From NCBI GenBank assembly GCA_016703745.1, contig JADJBK010000006.1, forward strand, positions 1,426,001 through 1,490,000: DNA of 64,000 nt, given 5' to 3'. Positions 9,205 to 18,547 of the stretch are shown in pieces; positions within the stretch are counted from its first letter, which is position 1, and each line of letters starts with the position of its first letter. The stretch is from Nitrosomonas sp. (GTDB taxonomy: Bacteria > Pseudomonadota > Gammaproteobacteria > Burkholderiales > Nitrosomonadaceae). The position numbers were made by a program, and so were the translations under genes. A model generated the notes under the pieces. The model saw only the letters and a program-made list of their open reading frames with translations, did no database searches and was not told the origin of the DNA.

Positions 9205-10740
9205 ATGACTGACTGGACTGACGGCTATGTAGCCGATATTACTTATACCCACGGATACTATCCAGAACTCAATCCCTTGCGCATGCGTCTTGCGCTCCTT
9301 TATGCCGGTATACGCCCACCGACAGTGAATGCTGCCTGTGAGCTGGGTTTTGGTCAGGGCATAAGTATCAATCTTCATGCCGCCACTTCGGCTACTCAGT
9401 GGTATGGCACGGATTTCAACCCTGCTCAAGCTGGTTTTGCACAAGAATTAGCACAGGTGTCTGGGTCAAATGCGCATCTTTTTGATGAAGCTTTTGCTGA
9501 TTTTTGTGCACGCAGCGATCTGCCAGATTTTGATTTTATTGGTCTGCACGGTATCTGGAGCTGGATTTCTGATGACAACCGGCAATCCATCACTGAATTT
9601 ATTCGCCACCGACTCAAAGTCGGTGGCGTACTCTACATCAGTTACAACACGCAACCCGGATGGGCAGCGATGGTACCGTTACGCGAGCTGCTGGCCAGGC
9701 ATACCGAAGTACTCGGCATGAAGGGTCAGGATATCTCGCAACGCATCGACACGGCACTGGATTTTGCCGGAAAGCTGTTTGACACTAATCCGGCATTCGC
9801 TCGTGCCAATCCACAAGTAAACGAGCGCTTGAAAAAAATCCGAGATCAGAATCGCCACTATCTTGCACATGAATATTTCAATCGTGACTGGCACCCAATG
9901 AGCTTTGCCCGTATGAGCGAATGGCTTGCACCGGCAAAGATCGATTATGCCTGCTCCGCAAATTATCTCGACCATATCGATGTCTTGAACCTCACCGCTG
10001 AGCAGCAGGCACTCCTTAAGCATATTCCCCACCCCATGTTTAGCCAGCTGGTACGGGACTTTTGCATAAACCAGCAGTTTCGTCGCGATTTCTGGGTCAA
10101 AGGTGCTCGCCGGTTAAGCACACTCGAGCAAGCTGAGCTGTTACGCGCTGAACGCTGCGTGCTGGTACAACCACGTGCGCAAGTCAATCTTAAAACGAAT
10201 GGTCATCTTGGTGAGGCCACTCTGCAAGAGACAGTTTACGCACCGGTACTGGATGCGCTCGCCAGTCATCAGTCACAATCCTTGGCCGAGCTGGAACAGA
10301 CTGTCAGACAGCAGAACATTACCTTCGCACAATTACTACAAGCGGTTGTGGTGCTATCCGGTAACGGTGCGCTCGCACCAGCACAGAATGAGGCTGCCAT
10401 CACACAAACAAAAATCACCAGCAAACACCTCAATCTGCACTTGATGTCAAAGGCGCGCAGTAGTAATGAGATTTCCTATCTTGCCAGTCCCATCACTGGT
10501 GGAGGAATAACCATACCGCGCTTTCAGCAGCTGTTTATGCTCGCGGCTACTCAAGATCACAAAACACCGCAAGACTGGGCGCAATATGTCTGGCATTTGC
10601 TTACTCTGCAGGGTCAACATATCATCAAGGAGGGCAAAACCCTGGATACGCCAGAGGACAATCTTGCTGAACTGAGTGCACAAGCGCAAACTTTTGCAGA
10701 TCATCACTTAGCAATACTCAAGGCACTTCAGGTAGTCTAG
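9205..10740 (+). CDS. SAM-dependent methyltransferase with a C-terminal regulatory domain
   Basis: 511 residues, cytoplasmic. The N-terminal third is a class I methyltransferase fold: ACELGFGQGISINLHAA (about 45-60) is the SAM-binding glycine loop, followed by YGTDFNPAQ and a later FDFIGLHGIWSWIS. The middle and C-terminal parts resemble the methyltransferase regulatory domain seen in proteins that pair with this fold. The target is unknown; relatives are often found near glycan or surface genes. It has its own ribosome site, and 47 bp separate it from the next gene on the same strand. Confidence 0.75.
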   Translation: MTDWTDGYVADITYTHGYYPELNPLRMRLALLYAGIRPPTVNAACELGFGQGISINLHAATSATQWYGTDFNPAQAGFAQELAQVSGSNAHLFDEAFADFCARSDLPDFDFIGLHGIWSWISDDNRQSITEFIRHRLKVGGVLYISYNTQPGWAAMVPLRELLARHTEVLGMKGQDISQRIDTALDFAGKLFDTNPAFARANPQVNERLKKIRDQNRHYLAHEYFNRDWHPMSFARMSEWLAPAKIDYACSANYLDHIDVLNLTAEQQALLKHIPHPMFSQLVRDFCINQQFRRDFWVKGARRLSTLEQAELLRAERCVLVQPRAQVNLKTNGHLGEATLQETVYAPVLDALASHQSQSLAELEQTVRQQNITFAQLLQAVVVLSGNGALAPAQNEAAITQTKITSKHLNLHLMSKARSSNEISYLASPITGGGITIPRFQQLFMLAATQDHKTPQDWAQYVWHLLTLQGQHIIKEGKTLDTPEDNLAELSAQAQTFADHHLAILKALQVV

Positions 10741-10787
10741 ACGGAGCTAAGCTCAATACCATGCCGAGAAAATTATAACTGATCACC

Positions 10788-12011
10788 ATGCCAAACATAA
10801 AAACCGAAATGAAAACTAAGAATAGATATCGCTGTGCCTATTTCAGCGACGGATTGTGGACATGCTGGCTGTGGATGGTATTGCTACTGGCCGCCAGTTT
10901 CCCTCTCCGTGCAGATCGTGTCTACGCAGATCAGCACATATACACAGCAGCAGCATTTGGTCCAGATGGGCGGCTATGGCGTCTGGTACCATCCGAAAAA
11001 TCAATAAAAATCGATTATTCCACCGACTATGGCAAGACTTTTAGTCCACCGGTTCGAGTCAACCCGGTGGACAAACCCATTCATTCCTGGGAAGAAAATC
11101 CTCCGGCTATTTCCGTCGATAAAGGTGGAAGAGTCTATGTGCTCTATTTTGCCGATGATTTACAACGCAGCACCAGCTTTTTCAGTCAATCCGAGAACGG
11201 ACTTCATTTCAGTGAACCGGTCAAAATCAGTTCAAAAGCAGATTCCAGCTATCACTATCAGACAGAAATGCTGGTCGGTACAACTGGAAACGTCCATTTC
11301 ATGTGGCATGATGCGCGCGACCGGGCAGAATACAAACAGCAGGGTGGCGGGGATTTGTCGATTTACCACGTATCGGCAAAGGCAAGAAAAGAAATGGCAT
11401 TCCCGTCAGATCATCGTATTGCTAAAAATATCTGCTCATGCTGTCGCACCGCAATGGCAGAAGATATCGATGGTAATGTCGTGATACTGGCACGTTTCGT
11501 CTATCCCGGTAATATACGCGACCACGGCATGTTTCGACTGTCAGCCGAGGGACTCCCGAGCGAACCATGGCGGGTAACCTTTGATGACTGGGAAATCGAA
11601 GGTTGTCCAACACATGGGCCCGCCTTATCGATCAGTAGCGATGGTCGGTATCACATGACCTGGTTTTCTCAGGGAAATAAATATTTCGGTCTTTTCTACG
11701 CGTGGTCGGATGATCAAGGAAAAACTTTCTCCGAACCCCGGAAAATAGGTGATCACGACAAGTTACCCGGCTACCCTGATGTACTGGCACTGGGCAAAGA
11801 AGTCGCGCTAGTGTGGAAAGTCTTTGATGGCACCAAAACTCAAATTACCGTAATGCGATCATCTGATCGGGGTATGCACTGGTCAGCCGCGAAAGTTATC
11901 GCCGAGTCCGAACAAAATTCCGCACATCCTGCACTGATTACTGATGGAAAACAGATTTTTCTGTCCTGGAATAGTATCGATAAAGGTTTTCAACTAATCA
12001 CAGCCGACTAA
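10788..12011 (+). CDS. Secreted BNR/Asp-box repeat protein (sialidase-like fold)
   Basis: 407 residues. A hydrophobic segment at about 26-40 (TCWLWMVLLLAASFPL) acts as signal or anchor. At least three Asp-box turns are visible: STDYGKTF, SDDQGKTFS and SSDRGMHW, the hallmark of a six-bladed sialidase-type propeller. I do not see the arginine triad of true sialidases placed convincingly, so an enzyme activity should not be assumed. It has two closely spaced cysteines in ICSCCRTAM. The function is unknown. It is convergent to the next small secreted protein. Confidence 0.6.
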   Translation: MPNIKTEMKTKNRYRCAYFSDGLWTCWLWMVLLLAASFPLRADRVYADQHIYTAAAFGPDGRLWRLVPSEKSIKIDYSTDYGKTFSPPVRVNPVDKPIHSWEENPPAISVDKGGRVYVLYFADDLQRSTSFFSQSENGLHFSEPVKISSKADSSYHYQTEMLVGTTGNVHFMWHDARDRAEYKQQGGGDLSIYHVSAKARKEMAFPSDHRIAKNICSCCRTAMAEDIDGNVVILARFVYPGNIRDHGMFRLSAEGLPSEPWRVTFDDWEIEGCPTHGPALSISSDGRYHMTWFSQGNKYFGLFYAWSDDQGKTFSEPRKIGDHDKLPGYPDVLALGKEVALVWKVFDGTKTQITVMRSSDRGMHWSAAKVIAESEQNSAHPALITDGKQIFLSWNSIDKGFQLITAD

Positions 12012-12055
12012 AATTATCCTTTACTCTTTTCTAAGATCTGAATTTCGCAGAAGTA

Positions 12056-12487
12056 TCAGGGCTGATCCATCTGGGTCGTTGTAGACGTATCCAGATGGAC
12101 ATGATCACCGTCTTCGCAATGATAGGTCAGCTGATAATTTGCTGCCTTGTCACCACCCGCAGTCTGACTGACATATAAATGAAAAACACCCTTATTTCCA
12201 GGAACTCTGACAGCCTTGCTGGTTTTGCCATCAGGGTTGGTCACACTGACAATAGCCCTGCCCTTAATGGCCAATACGTTGAATTGTCTGCCATCCTCTA
12301 CGCCCAGATCCCCAATCTGAAGGTATAAATGATCGTTATCCGTTTCTTCACAGGTTACTAAAAAATAATCTACTGCGTCAGCAGCGGTAAGGCTGTTGGT
12401 GGTCATATGAGAGAATCCTGGCTGAGCATGCCACCAAATCGCAAATCCAGCTATCATGATTATGATTTTTAAGTTATTTTTTTTCAT
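12056..12487 (-). CDS. Small secreted protein of unknown function
   Basis: 143 residues. An N-terminal hydrophobic stretch (IIIMIAGFAIWW) is followed by a likely cleavage near GFSH. The mature part has two cysteines (LVTCEE and YHCEDGDHVH) that could form one disulfide, and a His/Asp-rich C-terminus. It lies just downstream of the metal efflux operon on the same strand, 111 bp after the RND gene, so a periplasmic role linked to metals is possible, but this is only positional. I recognise no family. Confidence 0.6.
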   Translation of the reverse strand: MKKNNLKIIIMIAGFAIWWHAQPGFSHMTTNSLTAADAVDYFLVTCEETDNDHLYLQIGDLGVEDGRQFNVLAIKGRAIVSVTNPDGKTSKAVRVPGNKGVFHLYVSQTAGGDKAANYQLTYHCEDGDHVHLDTSTTTQMDQP

Positions 12488-12598
12488 TCTGCTTTCCTCA
12501 TTCCACTATCAATTTACGCCAGAACCCGTCTCCACCACCTAATGTATTACATTCGTCTTGTTGTCTATTCCGGCACAGCACCTGAGACTGTCAAGCTA

Positions 12599-15500
12599 TC
12601 ACAACTGATGTTTAACGGGTGGTTCGTCAAACCAGCGATACAGCGCGGGTAGAACAACCAGCGTCAATAAGGTTGAGGTAATCAGTCCACCGATCACCAC
12701 AATGGCAAGTGGCCGTTGCACTTCCGAGCCTGGGCCAGTCGCAAAAAGAAACGGTACCAATCCCAGCATCGCCACGGTTGCAGTCATCAACACGGGGCGG
12801 AAGCGCTGTTCACAGCCCTTGATGACAGCATCCTTCACACTCACGCCTTCTTCGCGCAGTTTGCGAATATAGGAGATCAACACCACCCCGTTCAGGACAG
12901 CAATTCCCCATAATGCAATAAATCCCACTGAAGCTGGTATCGATAAATATTCTCCAGTAAGAAAAAGTGCGATGACACCACCTATCGATGCAAACGGTAA
13001 AACCAGAATAATCAACGAAGCTAACTTAATTGAATTAAACAATAGAAATAGCAGAAAGAAAATGGCTGAGATGGTTATTGGGACAATGATTGAAAGTGTC
13101 GCCATTGCACGTTCCATATTTTCAAACTGACCGCCCCATTCAAAATAGTAACCAGAAGGCAGTTCAACCTCTTGCATAACACGTTGCTGTATTTCAGCCA
13201 CAAATCCTCCCAGATCACGCCCTTCTACGTTTGCGCCGACCACAACACGACGCTTGGCACTTTCACGTGAAACTTGTGAGGGTCCGTCCACAATCTGGAT
13301 ATCCGCGACTGAATGCAATGGAACCGCCGCGCCATCCGGTGCACGCAGCAGTAAATTACGGATATTCTCAACGCTGTTACGGACATTTTCTGGAAAACGC
13401 AATACAATGTCAAAACGCCTCTCACCCTCAAACAAAGGTGTAACTACAAGGCCACCGATAGCGGTTTCTATGAGCTCATTAACGTCCGCAACGTTGATGC
13501 CATTGCGGGCGATTGCATTACGATCGATATCGATCGTCAATGATTGTTGCCCGGAAAGTCGCTCAATACGAATATCCCGTGCCCCCTGAATGCTGCTCAG
13601 AATACGGGATACCTGTTCTGATAACACCAATAATTCTTTCAGATCATTACCAAAAATCTTGACGGCTATTTGTGAACGCACCCCGGTGACCATCTCATCA
13701 ACACGCTCGGCAATCGGCTGAGACAACACAATATTAACGCCGGGAAGTACCGTCAGGACCTCTCGTATCTCTGCTTCAATCTCACCTTGTGTTCGACCTG
13801 AATCTGGATCCAGATTAACAATCGGACCCGATTCATTCTGACTCGCAGGGTCAGCTGGCGATTCTCCACGGCCCAGCTTGGATACCACACTTGTTACACC
13901 GGGTACTTTTGATATCATCTTCATTGCTTCCATTTCCATTTCGACAGATTCCGCCAGTGAAATCGATGCCACACGTATAATCTGAGGGGTCAGTGAGCCT
14001 TCCTGCAAAATCGGAATAAACGATTTGCCAAGAAATGGAAAGAGTAAGAATGAAATAAGCAATAAACCCAACGCAACCGTAACGGTAGTTTTCCGGTTAG
14101 CCAATGCCCTATTAAGCAAAAACTTGTAAGCAGATCTCAACTTGGCAATAATTCTGGTATCACGATCTGCGCCACCCTTCAAAAAATACGCACATAGTAC
14201 TGGCGATAAGGATAGCGACACAATCAGCGAAACAGCCAGGGCAATCGCGATGGTAAAAGCTAACGGACCAAACATCTTGCCTTCCATTCCTTCCAAGGTC
14301 ATAAGAGGCAGGAACACCAGAATGATAATACAGATACCAAAAATTACTGGCACGCCCACCTCGCTGACCGCGCCGACAATCGCATTCAGGCGCGCATTCT
14401 GGGTATTGGCGTTATGTCCCAGCCGGTGAAAAACATTTTCGACGACCACCACAGTGGAGTCCACCATCAGGCCGATTGCGATTGCCAGCCCGCCCAGTGA
14501 CATCAGATTTGCAGAAATCCCTTGTTGATTCATCACCATGAAAGTCACCAGAGGCGTGATGACTAAAGTTGCCACCACAATCAAACTGGAACGGACATCC
14601 CCCAGAAATACAAACAAAATGACGATTACGAGAAAGATACCTTCCATGAGCACCTTACTGACAGTCCACAATGCCGCATCGACCAGATCAGTACGATCAT
14701 AATAAGGAACAATCTGCAAGCCGCCGGGCAACAAGCCACGCGCGTTGATATCCGCCACACGCTCCTTGATGCGCCCAACGATTTCCTTGGCGTTACCGCC
14801 TCTGAGCATCAGTACAATGCCGGAAGCTGATTCGGTATACCCCCCCTTAATAATCGCGCCCGCCCGAACTTCTGTACCCAATTTTACTTCCGCAACATCC
14901 CGAATAAATATCGGCACACCATTTTGCTCGGTCAATACAATATTACCGATATCCTGCAATCTACGAATTAATCCTTCACCTCTTACCAGATACTGCTCAG
15001 CACCCAATGGCAAAATGCCGCCGCTGGCATTAGCATTATTATCAGCAATCGCACGCTCAACCTGTTTGAGCGTCAAATCATAGTGGCGTAATTTATTGGG
15101 ATCAGAGAGCACATGAAATTGCTTGACATAGCCCCCTTGTGAATTGATTTCCGCCACGCCCTGGATAGAGCGCAATAACGGCCGGACAACCCAGTCCTGA
15201 ACCACACGTCGTTCAGTCAGCTCTTCAACCGTCAATGCACGCTCACCGTCATCCGGATGATCAATCGTATACTGGTAGACCTCTCCCAGTCCCGTCGAAA
15301 CCGGTCCAAGCACCGGCGTAATGCCAGTCGGCATTCTAGTGGCTACTTCGAGTAAACGCTCCATCACCAACTGACGAGCAAAGTAGACATCTGTCTCGTC
15401 GGTGAAGACCAGCGTGATTATCGATAGGCCACTTTTATTCAAGGAGCGCATCTCTTCCAGCCCCGGCAGGCCCGTCATCGCAATTTCGAGCGGGATCGTC

Positions 15501-15694
15501 ACCAATCGCTCAATTTCTTCGGGGCTACGACCGATTGCCTCTGTGGCAATCTGTACCTGAATATTGGTAACATCAGGAAAAGCATCCACCGACAATTTCT
15601 GGGCGGCTTGAAAACCAAATCCGACAAAAATCAGTGCAACGACGACAACCACCAGTCGTTGTTGCAGCATTGTCCGCACGAAGGTAGAAATCAT
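12599..15694 (-). CDS. CzcA/CusA-type heavy metal RND efflux pump
   Basis: 1031 residues, the full size of an HME-RND transporter. There is a membrane segment at 13-30, two large periplasmic loops (about 40-335 and 560-865) and two six-helix membrane blocks. The fourth-helix motif reads IAIGLMVDSTVVVVEN: the aspartate equivalent to CzcA Asp408 is kept, while the position of Asp402 is alanine as in CusA-like pumps. The substrate is therefore uncertain (Cu/Ag-like or another metal). It is the last gene of the OMF-adaptor-pump operon, starting 4 bp after the adaptor gene. Confidence 0.88.
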   Translation of the reverse strand: MISTFVRTMLQQRLVVVVVALIFVGFGFQAAQKLSVDAFPDVTNIQVQIATEAIGRSPEEIERLVTIPLEIAMTGLPGLEEMRSLNKSGLSIITLVFTDETDVYFARQLVMERLLEVATRMPTGITPVLGPVSTGLGEVYQYTIDHPDDGERALTVEELTERRVVQDWVVRPLLRSIQGVAEINSQGGYVKQFHVLSDPNKLRHYDLTLKQVERAIADNNANASGGILPLGAEQYLVRGEGLIRRLQDIGNIVLTEQNGVPIFIRDVAEVKLGTEVRAGAIIKGGYTESASGIVLMLRGGNAKEIVGRIKERVADINARGLLPGGLQIVPYYDRTDLVDAALWTVSKVLMEGIFLVIVILFVFLGDVRSSLIVVATLVITPLVTFMVMNQQGISANLMSLGGLAIAIGLMVDSTVVVVENVFHRLGHNANTQNARLNAIVGAVSEVGVPVIFGICIIILVFLPLMTLEGMEGKMFGPLAFTIAIALAVSLIVSLSLSPVLCAYFLKGGADRDTRIIAKLRSAYKFLLNRALANRKTTVTVALGLLLISFLLFPFLGKSFIPILQEGSLTPQIIRVASISLAESVEMEMEAMKMISKVPGVTSVVSKLGRGESPADPASQNESGPIVNLDPDSGRTQGEIEAEIREVLTVLPGVNIVLSQPIAERVDEMVTGVRSQIAVKIFGNDLKELLVLSEQVSRILSSIQGARDIRIERLSGQQSLTIDIDRNAIARNGINVADVNELIETAIGGLVVTPLFEGERRFDIVLRFPENVRNSVENIRNLLLRAPDGAAVPLHSVADIQIVDGPSQVSRESAKRRVVVGANVEGRDLGGFVAEIQQRVMQEVELPSGYYFEWGGQFENMERAMATLSIIVPITISAIFFLLFLLFNSIKLASLIILVLPFASIGGVIALFLTGEYLSIPASVGFIALWGIAVLNGVVLISYIRKLREEGVSVKDAVIKGCEQRFRPVLMTATVAMLGLVPFLFATGPGSEVQRPLAIVVIGGLITSTLLTLVVLPALYRWFDEPPVKHQL

Positions 15695-15697
15695 CTG

Positions 15698-16855
15698 CTA
15701 CTCCAACTCAGCGCGTTTACGCTCATTATTGAGATGGAACGCGCCCTCGACCACAATGCGTTGGCCAACAGTTACCCCCGAAAGTACCGGTCGCAGATAA
15801 TTAATAGCAGAACCCAGTTCAACAGGTACCAGCGCATAAGTACCGCTGGTCTGTTCAACAAATACATGATCCCGGTTACTTTCGCGAACGACAGCATCTT
15901 CAGGAATGACCAGATGTTCATGCGCCTGCTCGGTAATATGTACCGTCGCCAGCATATCCGGTTTTAGTTGCCGCAATGGATTATCTACCTCGGTCCACAC
16001 CGTCACCGTCCGAGTCAACGGATTCACCAAATCTGCTACTGCAATGATTACGCCAGCAAAACTACTGTTTTCCAGCGCTGGCACCAGAATTTCCACATTC
16101 TGACCTCGCTTGACGAATTGAGCGACTTGTTCCGGCACATCCCCAATCACCCAGACGATTGACAAATCCGCCAGGGTAAACAGCAGATCCGAAGGTTGAA
16201 CCACCTGCCCCTGCGCAACATTACGTTCAATAACTATGCCACTTCTGGGTGCGCGGATCTCAACGGAAGGCAGAATCCGACCATGTTTGACCAGATCAAG
16301 CATGGCGCCATTATCTATTCCCAGCAAGCGAAGTTGATCTTTGGCCGCACTCAGATCTGCCCGGGCAATTTGAGCTTCTGACTCGCGCCGTTGCAATTCC
16401 GCAGCGCTGATAACATCGCTGGCAAAAAGTAATTTGGCACGTTTTGCAGCCTGATCAGCGAGTGTGGCCAGTGAATTCGCGCGCATGAAAGACAGTTGCG
16501 CTTGTGTCAGCTCCGGACTGGCAATACGAGCCAGTTTTTCTCCCGCCTCGACACTGTCACCCAGCTGAACATAGATTTCTATAATGCGACCGGTAATACT
16601 GGCACCCACACGAACCATACGCTGCTCGTGCACCTTGACTTGTCCTGGTACATTTAGCTGGTCGGCTATATTAGTAACAAATGGCTCTCCGATTTTTATC
16701 CGCCGCGCCATTTCCTCCTTGATGACAACCTCACCATGTCCGGATGGTTCTTTCACAGTTTTGTCGTGTTCCGTTTCAGGAGATGATTGCTGGCAACCTG
16801 TAACCAGCAAGATTAAGAAAATACAGCGCTTCAAGGATGGTTTGAATACGTTCAT
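15698..16855 (-). CDS. Periplasmic adaptor (HlyD/CusB type) of the metal RND pump
   Basis: 385 residues. The N-terminus has a lipobox-like LLVTGC, so it is probably an inner membrane lipoprotein. It shows a barrel-sandwich half-motif (VGASITGRIIEIYVQLGDSVEAGE), an alpha hairpin at about 110-175, the second lipoyl half (EIRAPRSGIVIERNVAQGQVV) and a beta-barrel domain. It links the pump to the outer membrane factor. It overlaps the TolC-like gene by 4 bp. Confidence 0.87.
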   Translation of the reverse strand: MNVFKPSLKRCIFLILLVTGCQQSSPETEHDKTVKEPSGHGEVVIKEEMARRIKIGEPFVTNIADQLNVPGQVKVHEQRMVRVGASITGRIIEIYVQLGDSVEAGEKLARIASPELTQAQLSFMRANSLATLADQAAKRAKLLFASDVISAAELQRRESEAQIARADLSAAKDQLRLLGIDNGAMLDLVKHGRILPSVEIRAPRSGIVIERNVAQGQVVQPSDLLFTLADLSIVWVIGDVPEQVAQFVKRGQNVEILVPALENSSFAGVIIAVADLVNPLTRTVTVWTEVDNPLRQLKPDMLATVHITEQAHEHLVIPEDAVVRESNRDHVFVEQTSGTYALVPVELGSAINYLRPVLSGVTVGQRIVVEGAFHLNNERKRAELE

Positions 16856-18120
16856 TCGATATACTGATCTTGTGGATAATGTGCACGTAGCCGGTCAATT
16901 TCCGCTACGGCCGCCTGTAATTCAAATTGTGCCTGCAATAATTCCGACCGGGCATTTCGTAATACCCGCTGGGTATCCAGTACCTCTATAAATCCTCTTT
17001 CCCCCAGGCGAAAAGCCGTCTCCGCCACCCGCAAGGCTGATTCCGCCTCACGGACAATGCCACCTTCGAACATCTCCACCCTGCGTCGGGCAATTTCCAT
17101 TGATTGCCAGGCTGATTCGAGCAAGCGTATGATTTCATAGCGTCGATAGTCGAGCGTCTCGCGTAATCGCGCCGCATCAAATACAGCCGCGTCAATCTCG
17201 CCACGACGCCGGTAAAACAAGGGGATTCTGACGCTCAGTCCAGCAGTGTTGGAGGTAAACTGCTTGTCCTGATAATTACTGTACAAAATATTCACCGAAG
17301 GCAGCACAGAAGCCCGTTCCTGATCAATCCGCAAATGCGCACGTGACTGCTCGGCTTCGAGACGCAAAATATCCGGATTACTCACCGGCAGTTCCGCGCG
17401 CAATTCATCCAGCGAAGGCAGCACGACCGGGTCTCCCAGTTTGGCGGCAATCTCAAAAGTCGGTGGCAATGCCCCCGCAGTCAGTTGCAACAGTGTAATC
17501 CGCGAACGTTCAGCATCCAGCAACGCGGCCTGCTTACGATTGGCTGCCGTCATCACCTCGGTATCCGCACGAATAAGTTCAAAGCGGGCAGTTTCCCCCA
17601 CTTCCACGCTCAAACTGATGCGACGTCGTATCGCTTCCATCAAATCAAAAATATCCGACTCAATTTCCGATTGCCCTCGACGTAACAAATACTCATACAC
17701 GGTCACACGCAACCTGGCAGCCAGATCTGCGCGCGCCTGATCAAGGCTGGCACGGCTCGCTTCAACGCCAGCTTCCGCTCCACCGATGCGCGCACTACGC
17801 AATAATGGATTTTCCAGAGACTGGCTAACCGTCACGTGCCGTTGCATCGAAGCAGGTCCGGTATCAATCTCCGGTAATCGCCGACTGTCTGGTCCCGCCA
17901 TAAAGCTTACTTCTGGATTGGGAAATGCGGCAGCACTAACTACATTGGATTTAGCTATTTCCACTTGAGTGCGCGCTGCTTGCAACAGACCATTGGCCTG
18001 CAATCCAACGCGCTGGATATCCTCAATGGTATACACGTTGTTCGTTGCGCCGACCACGCTGACAAAAAACGACCAAACTGCGAAAATATACAAGAAATGA
18101 CCAAGAATTTTTTTCTGCAT
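16852..18120 (-). CDS. TolC-family outer membrane factor of the metal efflux operon
   Basis: About 422 residues from ATG at 18120 (MQKKILGHF); an ATG at 18144 would add 8 residues before the signal peptide. The signal sequence ends near VGAT-NN. Two repeats of long amphipathic helices (about 60-180 and 270-400) show the OEP pattern, with typical ARTQVEIAKSNVVSAAAFPNPEV and FRLGERGFIEVLDTQR stretches. It forms the trimeric exit duct. It is the first gene of the three-gene efflux operon; no metal-responsive regulator gene is adjacent. Confidence 0.87.
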   Translation of the reverse strand: MQKKILGHFLYIFAVWSFFVSVVGATNNVYTIEDIQRVGLQANGLLQAARTQVEIAKSNVVSAAAFPNPEVSFMAGPDSRRLPEIDTGPASMQRHVTVSQSLENPLLRSARIGGAEAGVEASRASLDQARADLAARLRVTVYEYLLRRGQSEIESDIFDLMEAIRRRISLSVEVGETARFELIRADTEVMTAANRKQAALLDAERSRITLLQLTAGALPPTFEIAAKLGDPVVLPSLDELRAELPVSNPDILRLEAEQSRAHLRIDQERASVLPSVNILYSNYQDKQFTSNTAGLSVRIPLFYRRRGEIDAAVFDAARLRETLDYRRYEIIRLLESAWQSMEIARRRVEMFEGGIVREAESALRVAETAFRLGERGFIEVLDTQRVLRNARSELLQAQFELQAAVAEIDRLRAHYPQDQYIE

Positions 18121-18144
18121 CAACATGATAGTAGTATGGATCAA

Positions 18145-18547
18145 CCTGTGCCCTGATAATTCAGAAACCGGCAGTGGCAGTTTTTAAACGTAATGCATTA
18201 TTTCTTTCACCGGAGTATACCGGTTTTTAGATTGCATCTTCTCCCCCCCCAAAAAATAATTCGTTACTCAAAAGATATCTGGCTGGTTTGGGGGAGTAAA
18301 TGTTGATTTTATTTACGCCAGGGAAGCCCAGCGCACCACGCTCATATTTAGAAATAAGCCGTTCCCAATGTGCTTTGATTATGATCCTGGCAAGATGTTT
18401 GCTTACAAGAAGAATCTGATCGTTTACAATTGCTGTCAACCAGTGATGCGGCTAGTCAACTTGGTCGGTTTCTTGCAAATTGAGCGGAAAATGGTTTTCC
18501 GGCGTCACACCTTGTAAATCTTACAGTTAATGCAACACTAATCTACG
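18145..18547 (-). other. Intergenic region between efflux operon and lipoprotein gene
   Basis: 403 bp with no convincing gene. It holds a run of nine C at about 18242-18250, and a short hairpin ACCGG-AGTATA-CCGGT followed by T residues at 18211-18228. A 70-codon open frame at 18227-18439 on the minus strand lacks a ribosome site and recognisable homology. The two flanking genes diverge, so promoters for both must lie here, but none is clear enough to call. Confidence 0.4.

Noticed and set aside
14142..14429. Plus-strand open frames within the RND pump gene
   Set aside because: They are antisense to well conserved codons and have no family or ribosome site.
18227..18439. 70-codon open frame on the minus strand upstream of the efflux operon
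   Set aside because: No ribosome site and no recognisable family; it lies in the divergent control region and includes the C-run.
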